Assembly (NCBI GenBank): GCA_041398245.1
Contig: JAWKVC010000003.1
Span: forward strand, 124,001 to 188,000
Length of the DNA stretch: 64,000 nt
Source: UBA7672 sp041398245
Lineage (GTDB): Bacteria; Pseudomonadota; Alphaproteobacteria; Caulobacterales; Hyphomonadaceae
Reading direction: 5' to 3'
In this document: positions 16,314 to 25,164 of the stretch, piece after piece
Numbering within the stretch: the first letter of the stretch is position 1
How the letters are laid out: the number at the start of each line of letters is the position of its first letter
Translations under genes and position numbers: made by a program
Notes under the pieces: model-generated
Seen by the model: only the letters and a program-made list of their open reading frames with translations
Database searches by the model: none
What the model was told of the DNA's origin: nothing

Positions 16314-17233
16314 TCGACCTTCCCAAGTTGCTGGTAAGTTCAGTGGTGCGTGGCTCGCAGCAGGGCGACAGCCATGGCGGCGTCTATCTCGTCGACCTCA
16401 ATCGCCAGTCCAGCGAGCAGATGCTCGACTGGAACACTAGCGGCATCGACTTCGAGGGACGGGGTGGGGATCGCGGCCTGCGCGGCATCGTCATTGTCGG
16501 AGACGAGTTATTCATCGCGGCGAGCGATGAGCTGTTCGTGTTCGATCGGGCCTTCCGGCAGACTGCATCCTACCGCTGCGCCTACCTGAAGCATTGCCAC
16601 GAGATGTCGGCTCATGCCGGCAAGCTCTACCTGACGTCGACGGGGTTCGATGCGCTTGTGAGGCTGGATCTCGCGACGCGGCGCTTCGATCTCGGCATCG
16701 GGCTATCGGCCGACGGCGGCGCGATCAATGCGCGCGTCTTCGATCCCAACCAGAGCGGCGGGCCATCGCCGAGCAATCAGTTCCACATCAACAATGTTCA
16801 TGTCGATGCGCGGGGTGTGTTTGTCTCCGGCCGCAATCTTCCGGCGCTGGTCCAGATCACGCAGACGGCGGTGGGTCCGGTCGCACGGCTGCCGCGGGGC
16901 ACGCATAACGCGCGGCCGTTCCGCGGCGGCGTTCTCTACAATGACACCGAAAGCGATGAGGTGGTGTGGGTGGGTCCGGACCGGCGCGTGGCTATTCCGG
17001 TTCCCCGGCACGATCCGGCGCGGCTGACGCACCTCGACGCCGACGAGACGGGGATTGCGCGGGCGGGCTTTGGTCGCGGCCTGTGCGTCCTGTCGGATAC
17101 GCTGGTGGCGGCGGGATCGTCCCCGACAACGGTGGCGGTGCATGATATCGGCGCGGGGCGTCAGGTCGCGGCGCTCAACATCACCCTGGATGTACGCAAT
17201 GCGGCGCACGGCATTGCTGTCTGGCCTTATTGA
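16310..17233 (+). CDS. Beta-propeller-like protein resembling DUF4915 / TIGR03032
   Basis: 307 residues starting at GTG 16310, overlapping the hydroxylase stop by four bases. The sequence is built of short beta blades with turns such as LRGIVIVGDELFIAASDELFVFD and KLYLTSTGFDALVRLDLATRRF. A segment near residues 155-175 (FDPNQSGGPSPSNQFHINNVHVD) carries several Asn/Asp and His residues. The pattern resembles the DUF4915/TIGR03032 group, which I recall only by fold-like pattern. There is no signal peptide. It lies in a two-gene unit with the AspH-like enzyme, ending at a strong terminator. Function unknown. Confidence 0.65.
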   Translation: MIDLPKLLVSSVVRGSQQGDSHGGVYLVDLNRQSSEQMLDWNTSGIDFEGRGGDRGLRGIVIVGDELFIAASDELFVFDRAFRQTASYRCAYLKHCHEMSAHAGKLYLTSTGFDALVRLDLATRRFDLGIGLSADGGAINARVFDPNQSGGPSPSNQFHINNVHVDARGVFVSGRNLPALVQITQTAVGPVARLPRGTHNARPFRGGVLYNDTESDEVVWVGPDRRVAIPVPRHDPARLTHLDADETGIARAGFGRGLCVLSDTLVAAGSSPTTVAVHDIGAGRQVAALNITLDVRNAAHGIAVWPY

Positions 17234-17246
17234 TAGCTGGCAAGCA

Positions 17247-17274
17247 AAAGGCCCGCTGTTTCCAGCGGGCCTTT
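17247..17274. terminator. Bidirectional intrinsic terminator (GGCCCGCTG family)
   Basis: A perfect twelve-base stem AAAGGCCCGCTG / CAGCGGGCCTTT with a TTTC loop, followed by CTTT on the plus strand and by T-rich sequence on the minus strand. It separates the hydroxylase/propeller pair from the convergent rplI. The stem is almost the same as the one after gmk at 25165. Confidence 0.85.
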
Positions 17275-17302
17275 CTTTGTCTGGTCAGTTCTAGCCGGGC
17301 GA

Positions 17303-17890
17303 TCAGCCTTCGGCCGGACCGCGCTCGGCAGAGGCGGCGGCGGCGGCAGCAGCGATCTCCTGCGCGGCTTCGGCGTCTTGCGCCTTCGTCGCAGCCTGCA
17401 GGGACTCGATGATGTTCTCGCCCTTGGCCTGACGTTCGGCCTCGTCCGGCGAACGGGCAACGTTGACCGTCAGCATGAACGCGACTTCCGGGTGCAGGCG
17501 GATCGTCACTTCGTGCATGCCGATCGTCTTGATCGGCGTGTTCAGCACGACGTGGCGGCGCTCGATCTTGTGGCCTTTGGCCGTGGCGGCCTCGGCGATG
17601 TCGCGCGCGGCGACCGAACCATAGAGCTGGCCGGTTTCGCCAGCCTGACGGATCAGCACATAGCTTTCGCCTTCAAAGCCTTTCGCATCGCTTTCGGCGA
17701 CCGAACGGGCCTTGGCGTTGCGGGCTTCGATGGCGGCGCGCTCGCGCTCGAACCGGGCCTTGTTGGCGTCGGTGGCGAGGAGAGCCTTGTGCTGCGGCAG
17801 CAGGTAGTTGCGGGCGAAGCCGTTGCGGACCTTCACCACGTCGCCGATGACGCCGAGGTTCTCGACGCGTTCAAGGAGGATGACTTCCAT
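17303..17890 (-). CDS. rplI: 50S ribosomal protein L9
   Basis: 195 residues, with an AAGGAGGG ribosome site. The N-terminal MEVILLERVENLGVIGD and NGFARNYLLP motifs are diagnostic of L9, followed by the long connecting helix and the C-terminal RNA-binding domain (IKTIGMHEVTIRLHPEV). The C-terminus has an extra acidic/alanine-rich tail of about 40 residues, longer than E. coli L9 (149). It is the last gene of rpsF-rpsR-rplI. Confidence 0.97.
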   Translation of the reverse strand: MEVILLERVENLGVIGDVVKVRNGFARNYLLPQHKALLATDANKARFERERAAIEARNAKARSVAESDAKGFEGESYVLIRQAGETGQLYGSVAARDIAEAATAKGHKIERRHVVLNTPIKTIGMHEVTIRLHPEVAFMLTVNVARSPDEAERQAKGENIIESLQAATKAQDAEAAQEIAAAAAAASAERGPAEG

Positions 17891-17904
17891 GGGATGTTCC
17901 CTCC

Positions 17905-18165
17905 TTACTTCACGAGGTACGGAAGCAGGGCCAGGGCCCGCGCGCGTTTGATCGCTTGCGAGAGAAGGCGCTGTTTCTTGGCGGAGACGGCCGTGATGCG
18001 GGCCGGGACGATCTTGCCCTTCTCCGAGATGTAACGCTGGAGAAGCTTCACGTCCTTGTAGTCGATCGCCGGAGCATCAGCGCCGGAGAACGGGCAAACC
18101 TTGCGGCGGCGGCCGAACGGGCGGCGCGACGGCAGGTTGGCGATATTGATCTTCTGTTGAGCCAT
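17905..18165 (-). CDS. rpsR: 30S ribosomal protein S18
   Basis: 86 residues. Recognised from RRKVCPF near the start, the IDYKDVKLLQRYISEKGKIVP core and the basic RARALALLPY end. It pairs with S6 in the 30S platform, matching the neighbouring rpsF. It has an AGGAGCAGGA ribosome site and lies 19 bases from rpsF and 14 bases from rplI. Confidence 0.98.
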   Translation of the reverse strand: MAQQKINIANLPSRRPFGRRRKVCPFSGADAPAIDYKDVKLLQRYISEKGKIVPARITAVSAKKQRLLSQAIKRARALALLPYLVK

Positions 18166-18184
18166 TGTGTCCTGCTCCTATCGC

Positions 18185-18619
18185 CTAGCGGTCGCCACGG
18201 GGGCCACGGGGCGGACGATCGCCGCGCGGCGGACGGTCGCCAAAGCCACCGCCGAAGCCGCCGAAATCGTCGTCGCGGCGCTTGCGCTCGTCGCGATCCT
18301 TGCGGGCGACGACGGGCGAGGGCTCGTCAGAGAGCGCATCGACCTTCACGGTGAGATAACGCAGCACGTCCTCGTTGATGCGGTGACGGCGCTCGATCTC
18401 GTGCAGCACCGGGCCGGGAGCCTCGATGTTCAGCAGCGAGTAGTGAGCCTTGCGCGATTTCTTGATCGGGTAGGCCAGGTTGCGGAGGCCCCAGTACTCG
18501 GTCTTGCCGACCTTGCCTTTGCCTTCCGTGACGATGCGGGTGATGTCTTCCACCAGCGCGTCGACCTGTTGTGGGGAAATATCGGGTCGCGTGACGACCA
18601 CGTGTTCGTAGAAAGCCAT
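18185..18619 (-). CDS. rpsF: 30S ribosomal protein S6
   Basis: 144 residues from the ATG at 18619, with AAGGGAAG upstream. The MAFYEHVVVTRPDIS start, the KTEYWGLRNLAYPIKKSRKAHY core and HEIERRHRINEDVLRYL are diagnostic. The tail from about residue 115 is disordered and repetitive, with Gly, Arg, Asp and Pro (RPPRGDRPPRG), longer than in E. coli. It heads the rpsF-rpsR-rplI operon, with a candidate promoter at 18733-18760. Confidence 0.97.
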   Translation of the reverse strand: MAFYEHVVVTRPDISPQQVDALVEDITRIVTEGKGKVGKTEYWGLRNLAYPIKKSRKAHYSLLNIEAPGPVLHEIERRHRINEDVLRYLTVKVDALSDEPSPVVARKDRDERKRRDDDFGGFGGGFGDRPPRGDRPPRGPRGDR

Positions 18620-18732
18620 TTGTCTTCCCTTCTTGGAGGGGCGGCGCACCCGGTCCGAAGGGCGGACCGGTCACGATGGATCCCGCATGCCCGGAATTGG
18701 GCCGAGGGACCGCCTCTCACTGGAAGCGGCGG

Positions 18733-18760
18733 GCTATACAGGAAAAGGGGCCAGAATCAA
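18733..18760 (-). promoter_or_regulatory. Candidate sigma-70-type promoter for rpsF-rpsR-rplI
   Basis: On the minus strand TTGATT (18755-18760) and TATAGC (18733-18738) are separated by 16 bases. The implied 5' leader before the rpsF ATG at 18619 is about 105 bases. This was found by eye only and has not been scored. Confidence 0.45.
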
Positions 18761-18853
18761 GCGCTCCACAGGCGCGGAGACGGTTCACCTTGCGCCCAAA
18801 CGCCCCAGTTCATAGGAAAACCCCGTCGAAATCCCGATTCCAAGGCGTTTCCC

Positions 18854-19813
18854 ATGTCCTTCGCATTCATTTTCCCCGGTCAGGGCAGCCAGGCCGTCGG
18901 CATGGGCAAGGAACTGGCCGATGCATTTCCGGCTGCGAAAGCGGTGTTCGATGAGGTGGATGCGGCGCTGGGCGAAAAGCTGTCGGACCTGATCTGGGGT
19001 GGCCCGATCGAGACACTGACCCTGACGGCAAATGCGCAGCCGGCCCTGATGGCTGTGAGCCTCGCGGCGGCGCGGGCGCTGGAGGCGGATTTCGGCGTGA
19101 AGGTTTCGCAGGCGGCTTTCGTGGCCGGCCATTCGCTGGGCGAGTATTCGGCGCTGGCGGCTGCGGGGGCGCTGTCGGTCACCGATGCGGCCAAGCTGCT
19201 ACGCAAGCGCGGCGAGGCCATGCAGGCGGCCGTGCCGGTGGGTCAGGGCGCCATGGCGGCTCTGATCGGCAAGGTCGATGTTGCGACCGCTGAAACCATC
19301 GCGCTGGAAGGCTCCGCGGAAGGAACGGTGGTTGTCGCCAACGACAACAATGTCGGCAACGTGGTGATCTCTGGCACGAAGGCAGGCGTGGAGGCAGCGA
19401 TTGCAGCCGCCAAGGCGAAGGGCGTGAAAGCCATTCCATTGCCCGTATCCGCGCCCTTCCATTCGCCGCTGATGGCGCCGGCTGCTGTCGAGATGGAGAA
19501 GGCGCTGGCCGCCGTCGCCATGACCAAGCCGGTTGTGCCGGTTGTGGCCAACGTGACGGCGCGGCCGATCTCGGAGCCGGTCGATATCCGCAGGCTGCTG
19601 GTCGAACAGGTGACGGGCCGCGTGCGCTGGCGCGAATGCGTTCAGTGGATGGCCGATGCGCCGGACAAGGGTGGCGGCGGCGTCTCCATGTTCGTGGAGA
19701 CAGGCGCGGGCAAGCAGCTGTCCGGCATGGTGAAGCGCAATGCGCCCGACGCGGCGACCGTGGCGCTCAACACGCCAGCCGATCTCGAAGCGTTCGCGAA
19801 GAGTTTGGGATAG
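18854..19813 (+). CDS. fabD: Malonyl-CoA:acyl carrier protein transacylase
   Basis: 319 residues. It loads malonyl groups onto ACP for fatty-acid synthesis. The FIFPGQGSQ opening is diagnostic; the catalytic S94 is in AGHSLGEYS and H203 is in SAPFHSPLM. The ATG at 18854 has a modest AAGGCG ribosome site. It is divergent from rpsF and heads the fatty-acid cluster with fabG, acpP and fabF. Confidence 0.97.
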   Translation: MSFAFIFPGQGSQAVGMGKELADAFPAAKAVFDEVDAALGEKLSDLIWGGPIETLTLTANAQPALMAVSLAAARALEADFGVKVSQAAFVAGHSLGEYSALAAAGALSVTDAAKLLRKRGEAMQAAVPVGQGAMAALIGKVDVATAETIALEGSAEGTVVVANDNNVGNVVISGTKAGVEAAIAAAKAKGVKAIPLPVSAPFHSPLMAPAAVEMEKALAAVAMTKPVVPVVANVTARPISEPVDIRRLLVEQVTGRVRWRECVQWMADAPDKGGGGVSMFVETGAGKQLSGMVKRNAPDAATVALNTPADLEAFAKSLG

Positions 19814-19828
19814 GGTGTCGCGCGCGTT

Positions 19829-19946
19829 TGTCATTCCGGGCGGAGCAACGCAGCTGCGGAGAGCCGGAATCCAAGGCGCGTGTAGAGAGATCAGTACGTA
19901 GGGCCCCTGGGTTCCGGATAACGCCTGCGGCGTTTCCGGAATGACA
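19829..19946. repeat. Palindromic intergenic element with 11-base terminal inverted repeats
   Basis: TGTCATTCCGG at 19829-19839 is the exact reverse complement of CCGGAATGACA at 19936-19946. The 118-base element fills most of the fabD-fabG gap and contains a second, internal set of CCGGAAT / TTCCGG arms, so the RNA could fold into a long hairpin. It resembles a REP or miniature mobile-type repeat. No second copy is seen in this window. Confidence 0.6.
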
Positions 19947-19969
19947 GTCCGGGGAAGAGGAGACGGATT

Positions 19970-20704
19970 ATGTTCAACCTGACGGGACGTTTCGCGCTGG
20001 TGACTGGCGCTTCGGGCGGCATCGGCGGCGCCATCGCCAAGGCGCTCAGCGACGCCGGCGCCAAGGTCGCACTTTCCGGCACGCGGATCGAAGCGCTTGA
20101 GGCGGCCCAGAAGGACATTCCGAATTCGGTTATCCTGCCCTGCAACCTGTCGGACCCGGCGGCGACGGCGGACCTCGTCGGCAAGGCCGAGGAGGCGCTG
20201 GGCGGTCTGGATATCCTGGTGTCGAACGCGGGCCTCACCAAGGACGGCCTGCTCATGCGGATGAAGGATGAGGATTGGGACAGCGTCCTCAACGTCAACC
20301 TCGGCGCCTATTTCCGGCTCGCCCGGGCGGCGATGCGGGGGATGATGAAGCGCCGGCACGGGCGGATCATCGGAATCACCTCGGTGGTCGGGGTCACCGG
20401 AAATGCCGGCCAGACCAACTATGCCGCCTCCAAGGCCGGCATGATCGGCTTCTCCAAATCGCTGGCCCAGGAAGTGGCCAGCCGGAACATCACGGTTAAC
20501 TGCATCGCCCCGGGCTTCATCCAGACCGCGATGACGGACGTGCTGAAGGATGACCAGAAAGAGGCCCTTCTGAAGGGGATTCCCGCCGGACGGCTGGGGA
20601 CGGGGGCTGACATTGCCGCCGCGGCCCTTTATCTCGCATCAGACGAATCTGCCTACGTGACGGGCCAGACCCTGCACGTAAACGGCGGGATGGCGATGCT
20701 CTAG
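19970..20704 (+). CDS. fabG: 3-oxoacyl-[acyl-carrier-protein] reductase
   Basis: 244 residues of the classical short-chain dehydrogenase type: cofactor motif TGASGGIGGAIA (12-23), NNAG-like VSNAG, catalytic S138, Y151 and K155 in the YAASKAG motif. Its ribosome site GAGGAG is strong. It uses NADPH to reduce 3-ketoacyl-ACP and lies between fabD and acpP, as expected. Confidence 0.97.
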   Translation: MFNLTGRFALVTGASGGIGGAIAKALSDAGAKVALSGTRIEALEAAQKDIPNSVILPCNLSDPAATADLVGKAEEALGGLDILVSNAGLTKDGLLMRMKDEDWDSVLNVNLGAYFRLARAAMRGMMKRRHGRIIGITSVVGVTGNAGQTNYAASKAGMIGFSKSLAQEVASRNITVNCIAPGFIQTAMTDVLKDDQKEALLKGIPAGRLGTGADIAAAALYLASDESAYVTGQTLHVNGGMAML

Positions 20705-20810
20705 GCTGCGGCCCTCACCGAGGCTATGGTCAAAAGAAAACCGGCGTGTTACCGCGCCGCAACGTAGATGTTCCCGGTCCCAACGGACCACGATACTGGA
20801 AGGGATAAAG

Positions 20811-21044
20811 ATGTCCGACGTCATCGAGCGCGTGAAGAAAATCGTGGTCGAGCGCCTGGAAGTCGACGCCGACAAGGTGAACGAGAAGGCCTCCTTCATC
20901 GACGACCTCGGCGCTGACTCGCTGGACCTGGTCGAACTCGTCATGGCGTTCGAAGAAGAGTTCGGCATCGAGATCCCGGACGACGTGCAGGAGCAGATCG
21001 GCACCGTCGGCGACGCCGTCCGCTTCATCAAAGAGCGCGTCTGA
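20811..21044 (+). CDS. acpP: Acyl carrier protein
   Basis: 77 residues, acidic, with the phosphopantetheine attachment site S37 in GADSLDLVEL. It has a GGAAGGGAT ribosome site and is preceded by a gap of 106 bases that may hold its own promoter, as is usual for this highly expressed gene. It carries acyl chains for the neighbouring Fab enzymes. Confidence 0.98.
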   Translation: MSDVIERVKKIVVERLEVDADKVNEKASFIDDLGADSLDLVELVMAFEEEFGIEIPDDVQEQIGTVGDAVRFIKERV

Positions 21045-21076
21045 CCGGCGCGCGGAGGCGCACGGGCGGGTAAGCT

Positions 21077-22360
21077 ATGCGGCGCGTCGTTATCACCGGC
21101 ATGGGCCTGATCACTCCGCTGGCAAGCGGACGTGAAGCGTCCTGGGAACGTCTGATCGCGGGTCAGTCAGGCCTGAAGCAGATCGACCTCTTCGACACGT
21201 CCGACCTTGCCTGCAAGATCGGCGGACAGGCGCCGTGGGTCAGCGGGCGTGGCGGCGGGTCGGCTGGCGATCCGGCTTCGTTCGATCCCGACAAGACGAT
21301 GTCGGCGAAAGAGCAACGCCGCGTCGATGAGTTCATCCTCTATGCAATGGCGGCGGCTGATGAAGCCATCGCAGACTCCGGCTGGAAGCCGGAGGACTAT
21401 GAGGACAGGATCCGCACCGGCATCCTGATCGGCTCGGGCATTGGCGGCCTCAAGACAATCGCGGACACCGCAGTCGAGTTGCACGAGAAGGGACCGCGGC
21501 GCATCTCGCCGTTCTTTATCCCGAGCGCGCTGATCAACCTCGCGTCGGGCCAGATCTCCATCAAGTACGGGTTCAAGGGGCCGAACCACGCCGTCGTGAC
21601 GGCGTGCGCCACGGGCGCCCACGCCATCGGCGACTCCATGCGCCTGATCCAGTGGGGCGATGCGGACGTCATGGTCGCCGGCGGCACCGAGGCCTCGATC
21701 TGCCGTATCGGTTATGCCGGCTTCATTGCGTGCCGCGCCATGTCGACCGGTTTCAACGATACGCCGACCAAGGCGTCGCGGCCGTATGACAAGGATCGCG
21801 ATGGCTTCGTGATGGGCGAAGGCGCCGGCGTGGTGGTGCTCGAGGAATACGAGCACGCCAAGAAACGCGGCGCGAAAATCTATGCGGAAGTGGTCGGATA
21901 CGGCCTTACGGGCGATGCCTTCCACATCACCTCGCCGGATGAGACCGGCGATGGCGGCGAGCGTGCGATGCGCACGGCGCTGCAGCGGTCGGGCCTGGAT
22001 GCGTCCGAGATCGACTACGTCAACGCGCACGGCACATCGACGCCGGCCGGCGACGAGATCGAGGTGCGCGCCGTCGAGCGCGTGCTGGGCAATTCGGCTT
22101 CGACCACACACCTGTCGTCGACCAAGTCGGCCACCGGCCACTTGCTGGGCGCCGCCGGATCGGTTGAGGCGATCTTCTGCGCGCTGGCGATCCGCGACGG
22201 CGTGATCCCGCCGACGCTGAACCTCGACAATCCGTCCTTCGAGACCCCGATCAATCTCACGCCTCACACGGCTGTGAAGAAAAAGGTTCGGGCGGCCCTG
22301 TCGAATTCGTTCGGCTTTGGCGGGACGAACGCGGCCCTTGTGATGAAGGCGCCGGACTAA
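21077..22360 (+). CDS. fabF: Beta-ketoacyl-ACP synthase II
   Basis: 427 residues with the full KAS II active site: C177 in VVTACATGAH, H318 in NAHGTSTPAGD, H355 in KSATGHLLGA, and supporting K350. It elongates acyl-ACP with malonyl-ACP. It lies directly downstream of acpP by 32 bases. An insertion-like stretch near residues 50-72 (GGQAPWVSGRGGGSAGDPASFD) is longer and more Gly-rich than in E. coli FabF. Confidence 0.97.
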   Translation: MRRVVITGMGLITPLASGREASWERLIAGQSGLKQIDLFDTSDLACKIGGQAPWVSGRGGGSAGDPASFDPDKTMSAKEQRRVDEFILYAMAAADEAIADSGWKPEDYEDRIRTGILIGSGIGGLKTIADTAVELHEKGPRRISPFFIPSALINLASGQISIKYGFKGPNHAVVTACATGAHAIGDSMRLIQWGDADVMVAGGTEASICRIGYAGFIACRAMSTGFNDTPTKASRPYDKDRDGFVMGEGAGVVVLEEYEHAKKRGAKIYAEVVGYGLTGDAFHITSPDETGDGGERAMRTALQRSGLDASEIDYVNAHGTSTPAGDEIEVRAVERVLGNSASTTHLSSTKSATGHLLGAAGSVEAIFCALAIRDGVIPPTLNLDNPSFETPINLTPHTAVKKKVRAALSNSFGFGGTNAALVMKAPD

Positions 22361-22409
22361 TCACCCGAAGCAGGGTAAGACTGGCGGGCGCGGTCTAGGG
22401 AGTACCTGC

Positions 22410-23567
22410 TTGGGCAAGCTTCTCGGAGTCCTGCTTGCGATCGTCCTGCTGGCTGGCGCAGCTGCGGCCGGCGGCTGGCTGTGGCTGAACGGCGCCTATG
22501 CGGCTGGCGGACCAGCGACCGAGGACGGCAAGCCGCGTCTCGTGATTGTCGATCGCGGGGCGGGCACGCAGGCGATCGCCACGCGCCTCAAGGAGGCCGG
22601 CGCCATTGCCGATGCGGACCAGTTCCGTCTGATCATGCGGCTTCGCGAATTCCTCGGCCACAAGCCGACGCTCAAGGCCGGCGAGTATGTGATCCCGAGC
22701 GGCGCCAGCATGGAGGCGATCGTCGACGAACTCAGCGCCGGGGCTTCGCTGCAATACGCGGTGGTGATCCCGGAGGGCCTGTCGAGCCATCAGATCCTGC
22801 GGTTGCTGACCGAGGAGGAATGGAACCCCACCGATCCGGGCTGGCGGCCGGCTGAAGAGGAAATCGCGAAACAGCGCGCCGCCTACAATGCGCTGCCGGA
22901 AGAGCAGCGGCAGAAGCCGTTTCGCGCCAAATGGCGCATGACCTACAAGCTGGCGGGCGAGGCGCCGGAAGGGCTGCCGGAAGGATCGCTGCTGCCGGGC
23001 GACTACGCTGTGTCGCGGGGCGATACCGTCGCGTCCGTGATCAAGCGTATGCAGGATGCGCAGCAGGCCCTGCTGAACGATCTCTGGGACAAGCGCGATC
23101 CGGACATTCCGGTGAAAACGCGCGAGGAGGCGATCATCCTTGCCTCGGTCGTCGAGAAGGAAACCGGCAACGCCGACGAGCAGCCGACCGTGGCCGGGCT
23201 TTATAGCAACCGGCTCCGGGCGGGCATGCGGCTGCAGGCGGATGCGACCGTCGTCTATGGCGTCACCAAGGGCAAACCGATCGGCCGCAAGATCTCGCGG
23301 GCGGATCTCGACACCAGGACGCCGTGGAACACCTACGCGATCGACGGTCTGCCCGAGACGCCGATCTGCAATCCGGGGGCGAGCGCCATCCGCGCCGTTC
23401 TAAATCCCGAAAAGACCAAGGCGTTCTACATGATGGCCGACGGTCAGGGTGGACATCATTTCTCAGAGACCTATGCCGAGCATCAGAAACGTGTCGACGC
23501 GTACTGGAAGCTGCGCGGCGCGAACGAAGCCGCGGGCGTGAATACGCCGGCCGTGCGGCCAAGATGA
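22410..23567 (+). CDS. mltG: Endolytic murein transglycosylase MltG (YceG)
   Basis: 385 residues from a TTG start at 22410 with an AGGGAG ribosome site. One N-terminal membrane helix (about 3-28) is followed by a LysM-like region and the YceG domain with catalytic E249 in ASVVEKETG, plus RADLDTRTPWNTY and NPGASAIRAVLNP. It cleaves nascent glycan strands as a terminator of peptidoglycan polymerisation. It follows fabF by 49 bases. Confidence 0.95.
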   Translation: MGKLLGVLLAIVLLAGAAAAGGWLWLNGAYAAGGPATEDGKPRLVIVDRGAGTQAIATRLKEAGAIADADQFRLIMRLREFLGHKPTLKAGEYVIPSGASMEAIVDELSAGASLQYAVVIPEGLSSHQILRLLTEEEWNPTDPGWRPAEEEIAKQRAAYNALPEEQRQKPFRAKWRMTYKLAGEAPEGLPEGSLLPGDYAVSRGDTVASVIKRMQDAQQALLNDLWDKRDPDIPVKTREEAIILASVVEKETGNADEQPTVAGLYSNRLRAGMRLQADATVVYGVTKGKPIGRKISRADLDTRTPWNTYAIDGLPETPICNPGASAIRAVLNPEKTKAFYMMADGQGGHHFSETYAEHQKRVDAYWKLRGANEAAGVNTPAVRPR

Positions 23568-23583
23568 CGGAATGGGGCGGGGC

Positions 23584-24459
23584 ATGATCCGGGGCATGAC
23601 GGGATTTGGCCGGGCGCAGGGACAGGCGTCCTGGGGCGCCTGGGTCTGGGAGGTCCGCTCGGTCAACGGCAAGTCCGTCGATCTTCGCACCAATTTTCCG
23701 CCCGGCTGCGATGCGGTCGACTTCGAGGCGCGCAAGCGCGTCAAGGAGCGCTTCCAGCGCGGCAGCTTCCAGCTTCAGCTGCGCGTCGACTGGACGCGTG
23801 ATGGCGGCGCGACGCAGGTGGATACGCGCGAGCTGGCGCGACTGGTGCGGTTGTCGCGGCACTGGGCGCGGTCGGGCGCGGCGCCGGCGCGGCTGGACGG
23901 CTTGCTGTCAACGCCGGGCGTGATCAAGGGCGCAAGCCGGACCAGTTCGGCTGCTGACGAACAGGTTTCCAGCGAGCTGCTGGCTGGCCTGGATCAGGCG
24001 CTGGACATGCTGCTCGCGGCGCGGGCGCATGAAGGCGAAGGGCTCGGCAAGTTGCTGAAGGCGATGCTGGCCGAGATGGAGCAGCTGGTTGCGCAGGCCG
24101 GCGAACAGGCCGGCCGCCAGCCTGAGCTGGTGCGCGAACGCTTCCGGTCGCGGCTGGCGGAGATCGGCAAGGACGCCAGCATCGAGGCCGACCGTGTCGC
24201 GCAGGAAGTGCTGGTCATGGCCACCCGCGCCGATGTGCGCGAGGAGCTGGACCGGCTGTCGGCGCACGTTGTTTCGGCTCGCGCCATCCTCGCGTCAGGT
24301 GAGGCGATCGGAAGGAAGCTGGACTTTCTGTGTCAGGAGCTTAACCGGGAGACCAATACGCTCTGTTCGAAATCGGCCAGCCTGGAGCTGACCAATATCG
24401 GGCTGGCGTTGAAGTCGCTGATCGACCAGTTCCGGGAGCAGGTCCAGAATGTCGAGTGA
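23584..24459 (+). CDS. yicC: YicC/YloC family endoribonuclease-type protein
   Basis: 291 residues from ATG 23584, chosen because family members begin with M-x-x-MTGFGR (here IRGMTGFGRAQ); an in-frame ATG at 23572 is also possible. The family signature VWEVRSVNGKSVDLR and the C-terminal KLDFLCQELNRETNTLCSKSASL are present. E. coli YicC acts on RNA and affects RyhB stability. The gene overlaps the gmk start by 11 bases; the yicC-gmk order is typical. Confidence 0.93.
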   Translation: MIRGMTGFGRAQGQASWGAWVWEVRSVNGKSVDLRTNFPPGCDAVDFEARKRVKERFQRGSFQLQLRVDWTRDGGATQVDTRELARLVRLSRHWARSGAAPARLDGLLSTPGVIKGASRTSSAADEQVSSELLAGLDQALDMLLAARAHEGEGLGKLLKAMLAEMEQLVAQAGEQAGRQPELVRERFRSRLAEIGKDASIEADRVAQEVLVMATRADVREELDRLSAHVVSARAILASGEAIGRKLDFLCQELNRETNTLCSKSASLELTNIGLALKSLIDQFREQVQNVE

Positions 24460-25144
24460 CGGCACCAACCGGGAGCGCCCGCGGCGCGGCATCATGTTCG
24501 TCGTCTCCAGTCCGTCGGGCGCGGGGAAGACGACGCTGTCGCGGCGGCTGATCTCGGAAACGCCGGGCGTCGAGATGTCGGTGTCGGCGACGACGCGGAC
24601 GCCGCGACCGGGCGAGACCGACGGGATCGACTATCACTTCAGGTCGGTCGAACAATTCCAGGAGATGATCGACCGCGACGAGTTCCTCGAATGGGCGCGC
24701 GTGTTCAAGAATTACTACGGCACGCCCCGCAGCGAGGTTGAAGCGCGGCTGGTGGCCGGCATGGACGTGGTGTTCGATGTCGACTGGCAGGGTGCGCGGG
24801 CGCTGAAGACGATCCGGCCGGGCGATGTGGTGTCGGTCTTCATCCTGCCGCCGTCGCTGGCGCAGCTCAAACGCAGGCTGGAGGGCCGGCCGGGCGCAGA
24901 CGAGAAGTCGGTGCAGAGCCGTCTGGATGGCGCCGGGCAGGATATCCTGCGCTGGGGCGAGTACGACTATGCGATCGTCAATGACAACCTCGATACGGCG
25001 TTCGCGGAGTTGCGGTCGATCCTCTATGCCGAGCGCAACAAGCGGACGCGGGCTTCGCTGGGGATCATGGTCGATCAGCTGCTGAAGGATGCGCGCCTTG
25101 CGACCAAGACGCAGAGCGGCAGCGCGACGGGCGGGGGTGCGTAG
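24449..25144 (+). CDS. gmk: Guanylate kinase
   Basis: 231 residues with P-loop SPSGAGKTT (21-29), the GMP-binding SATTRTPRPGETDGIDYHF segment and the LDVDWQG-like VVFDVDWQGA motif. It phosphorylates GMP to GDP. Its N-terminal extension (SSDGTNRERPRR) and C-terminal Ser/Gly tail are unremarkable. The overlap with yicC suggests coupled translation. A strong terminator follows. Confidence 0.97.
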   Translation: MSSDGTNRERPRRGIMFVVSSPSGAGKTTLSRRLISETPGVEMSVSATTRTPRPGETDGIDYHFRSVEQFQEMIDRDEFLEWARVFKNYYGTPRSEVEARLVAGMDVVFDVDWQGARALKTIRPGDVVSVFILPPSLAQLKRRLEGRPGADEKSVQSRLDGAGQDILRWGEYDYAIVNDNLDTAFAELRSILYAERNKRTRASLGIMVDQLLKDARLATKTQSGSATGGGA

Positions 25145-25164
25145 GATTGTCTGGCAAGAAACAA

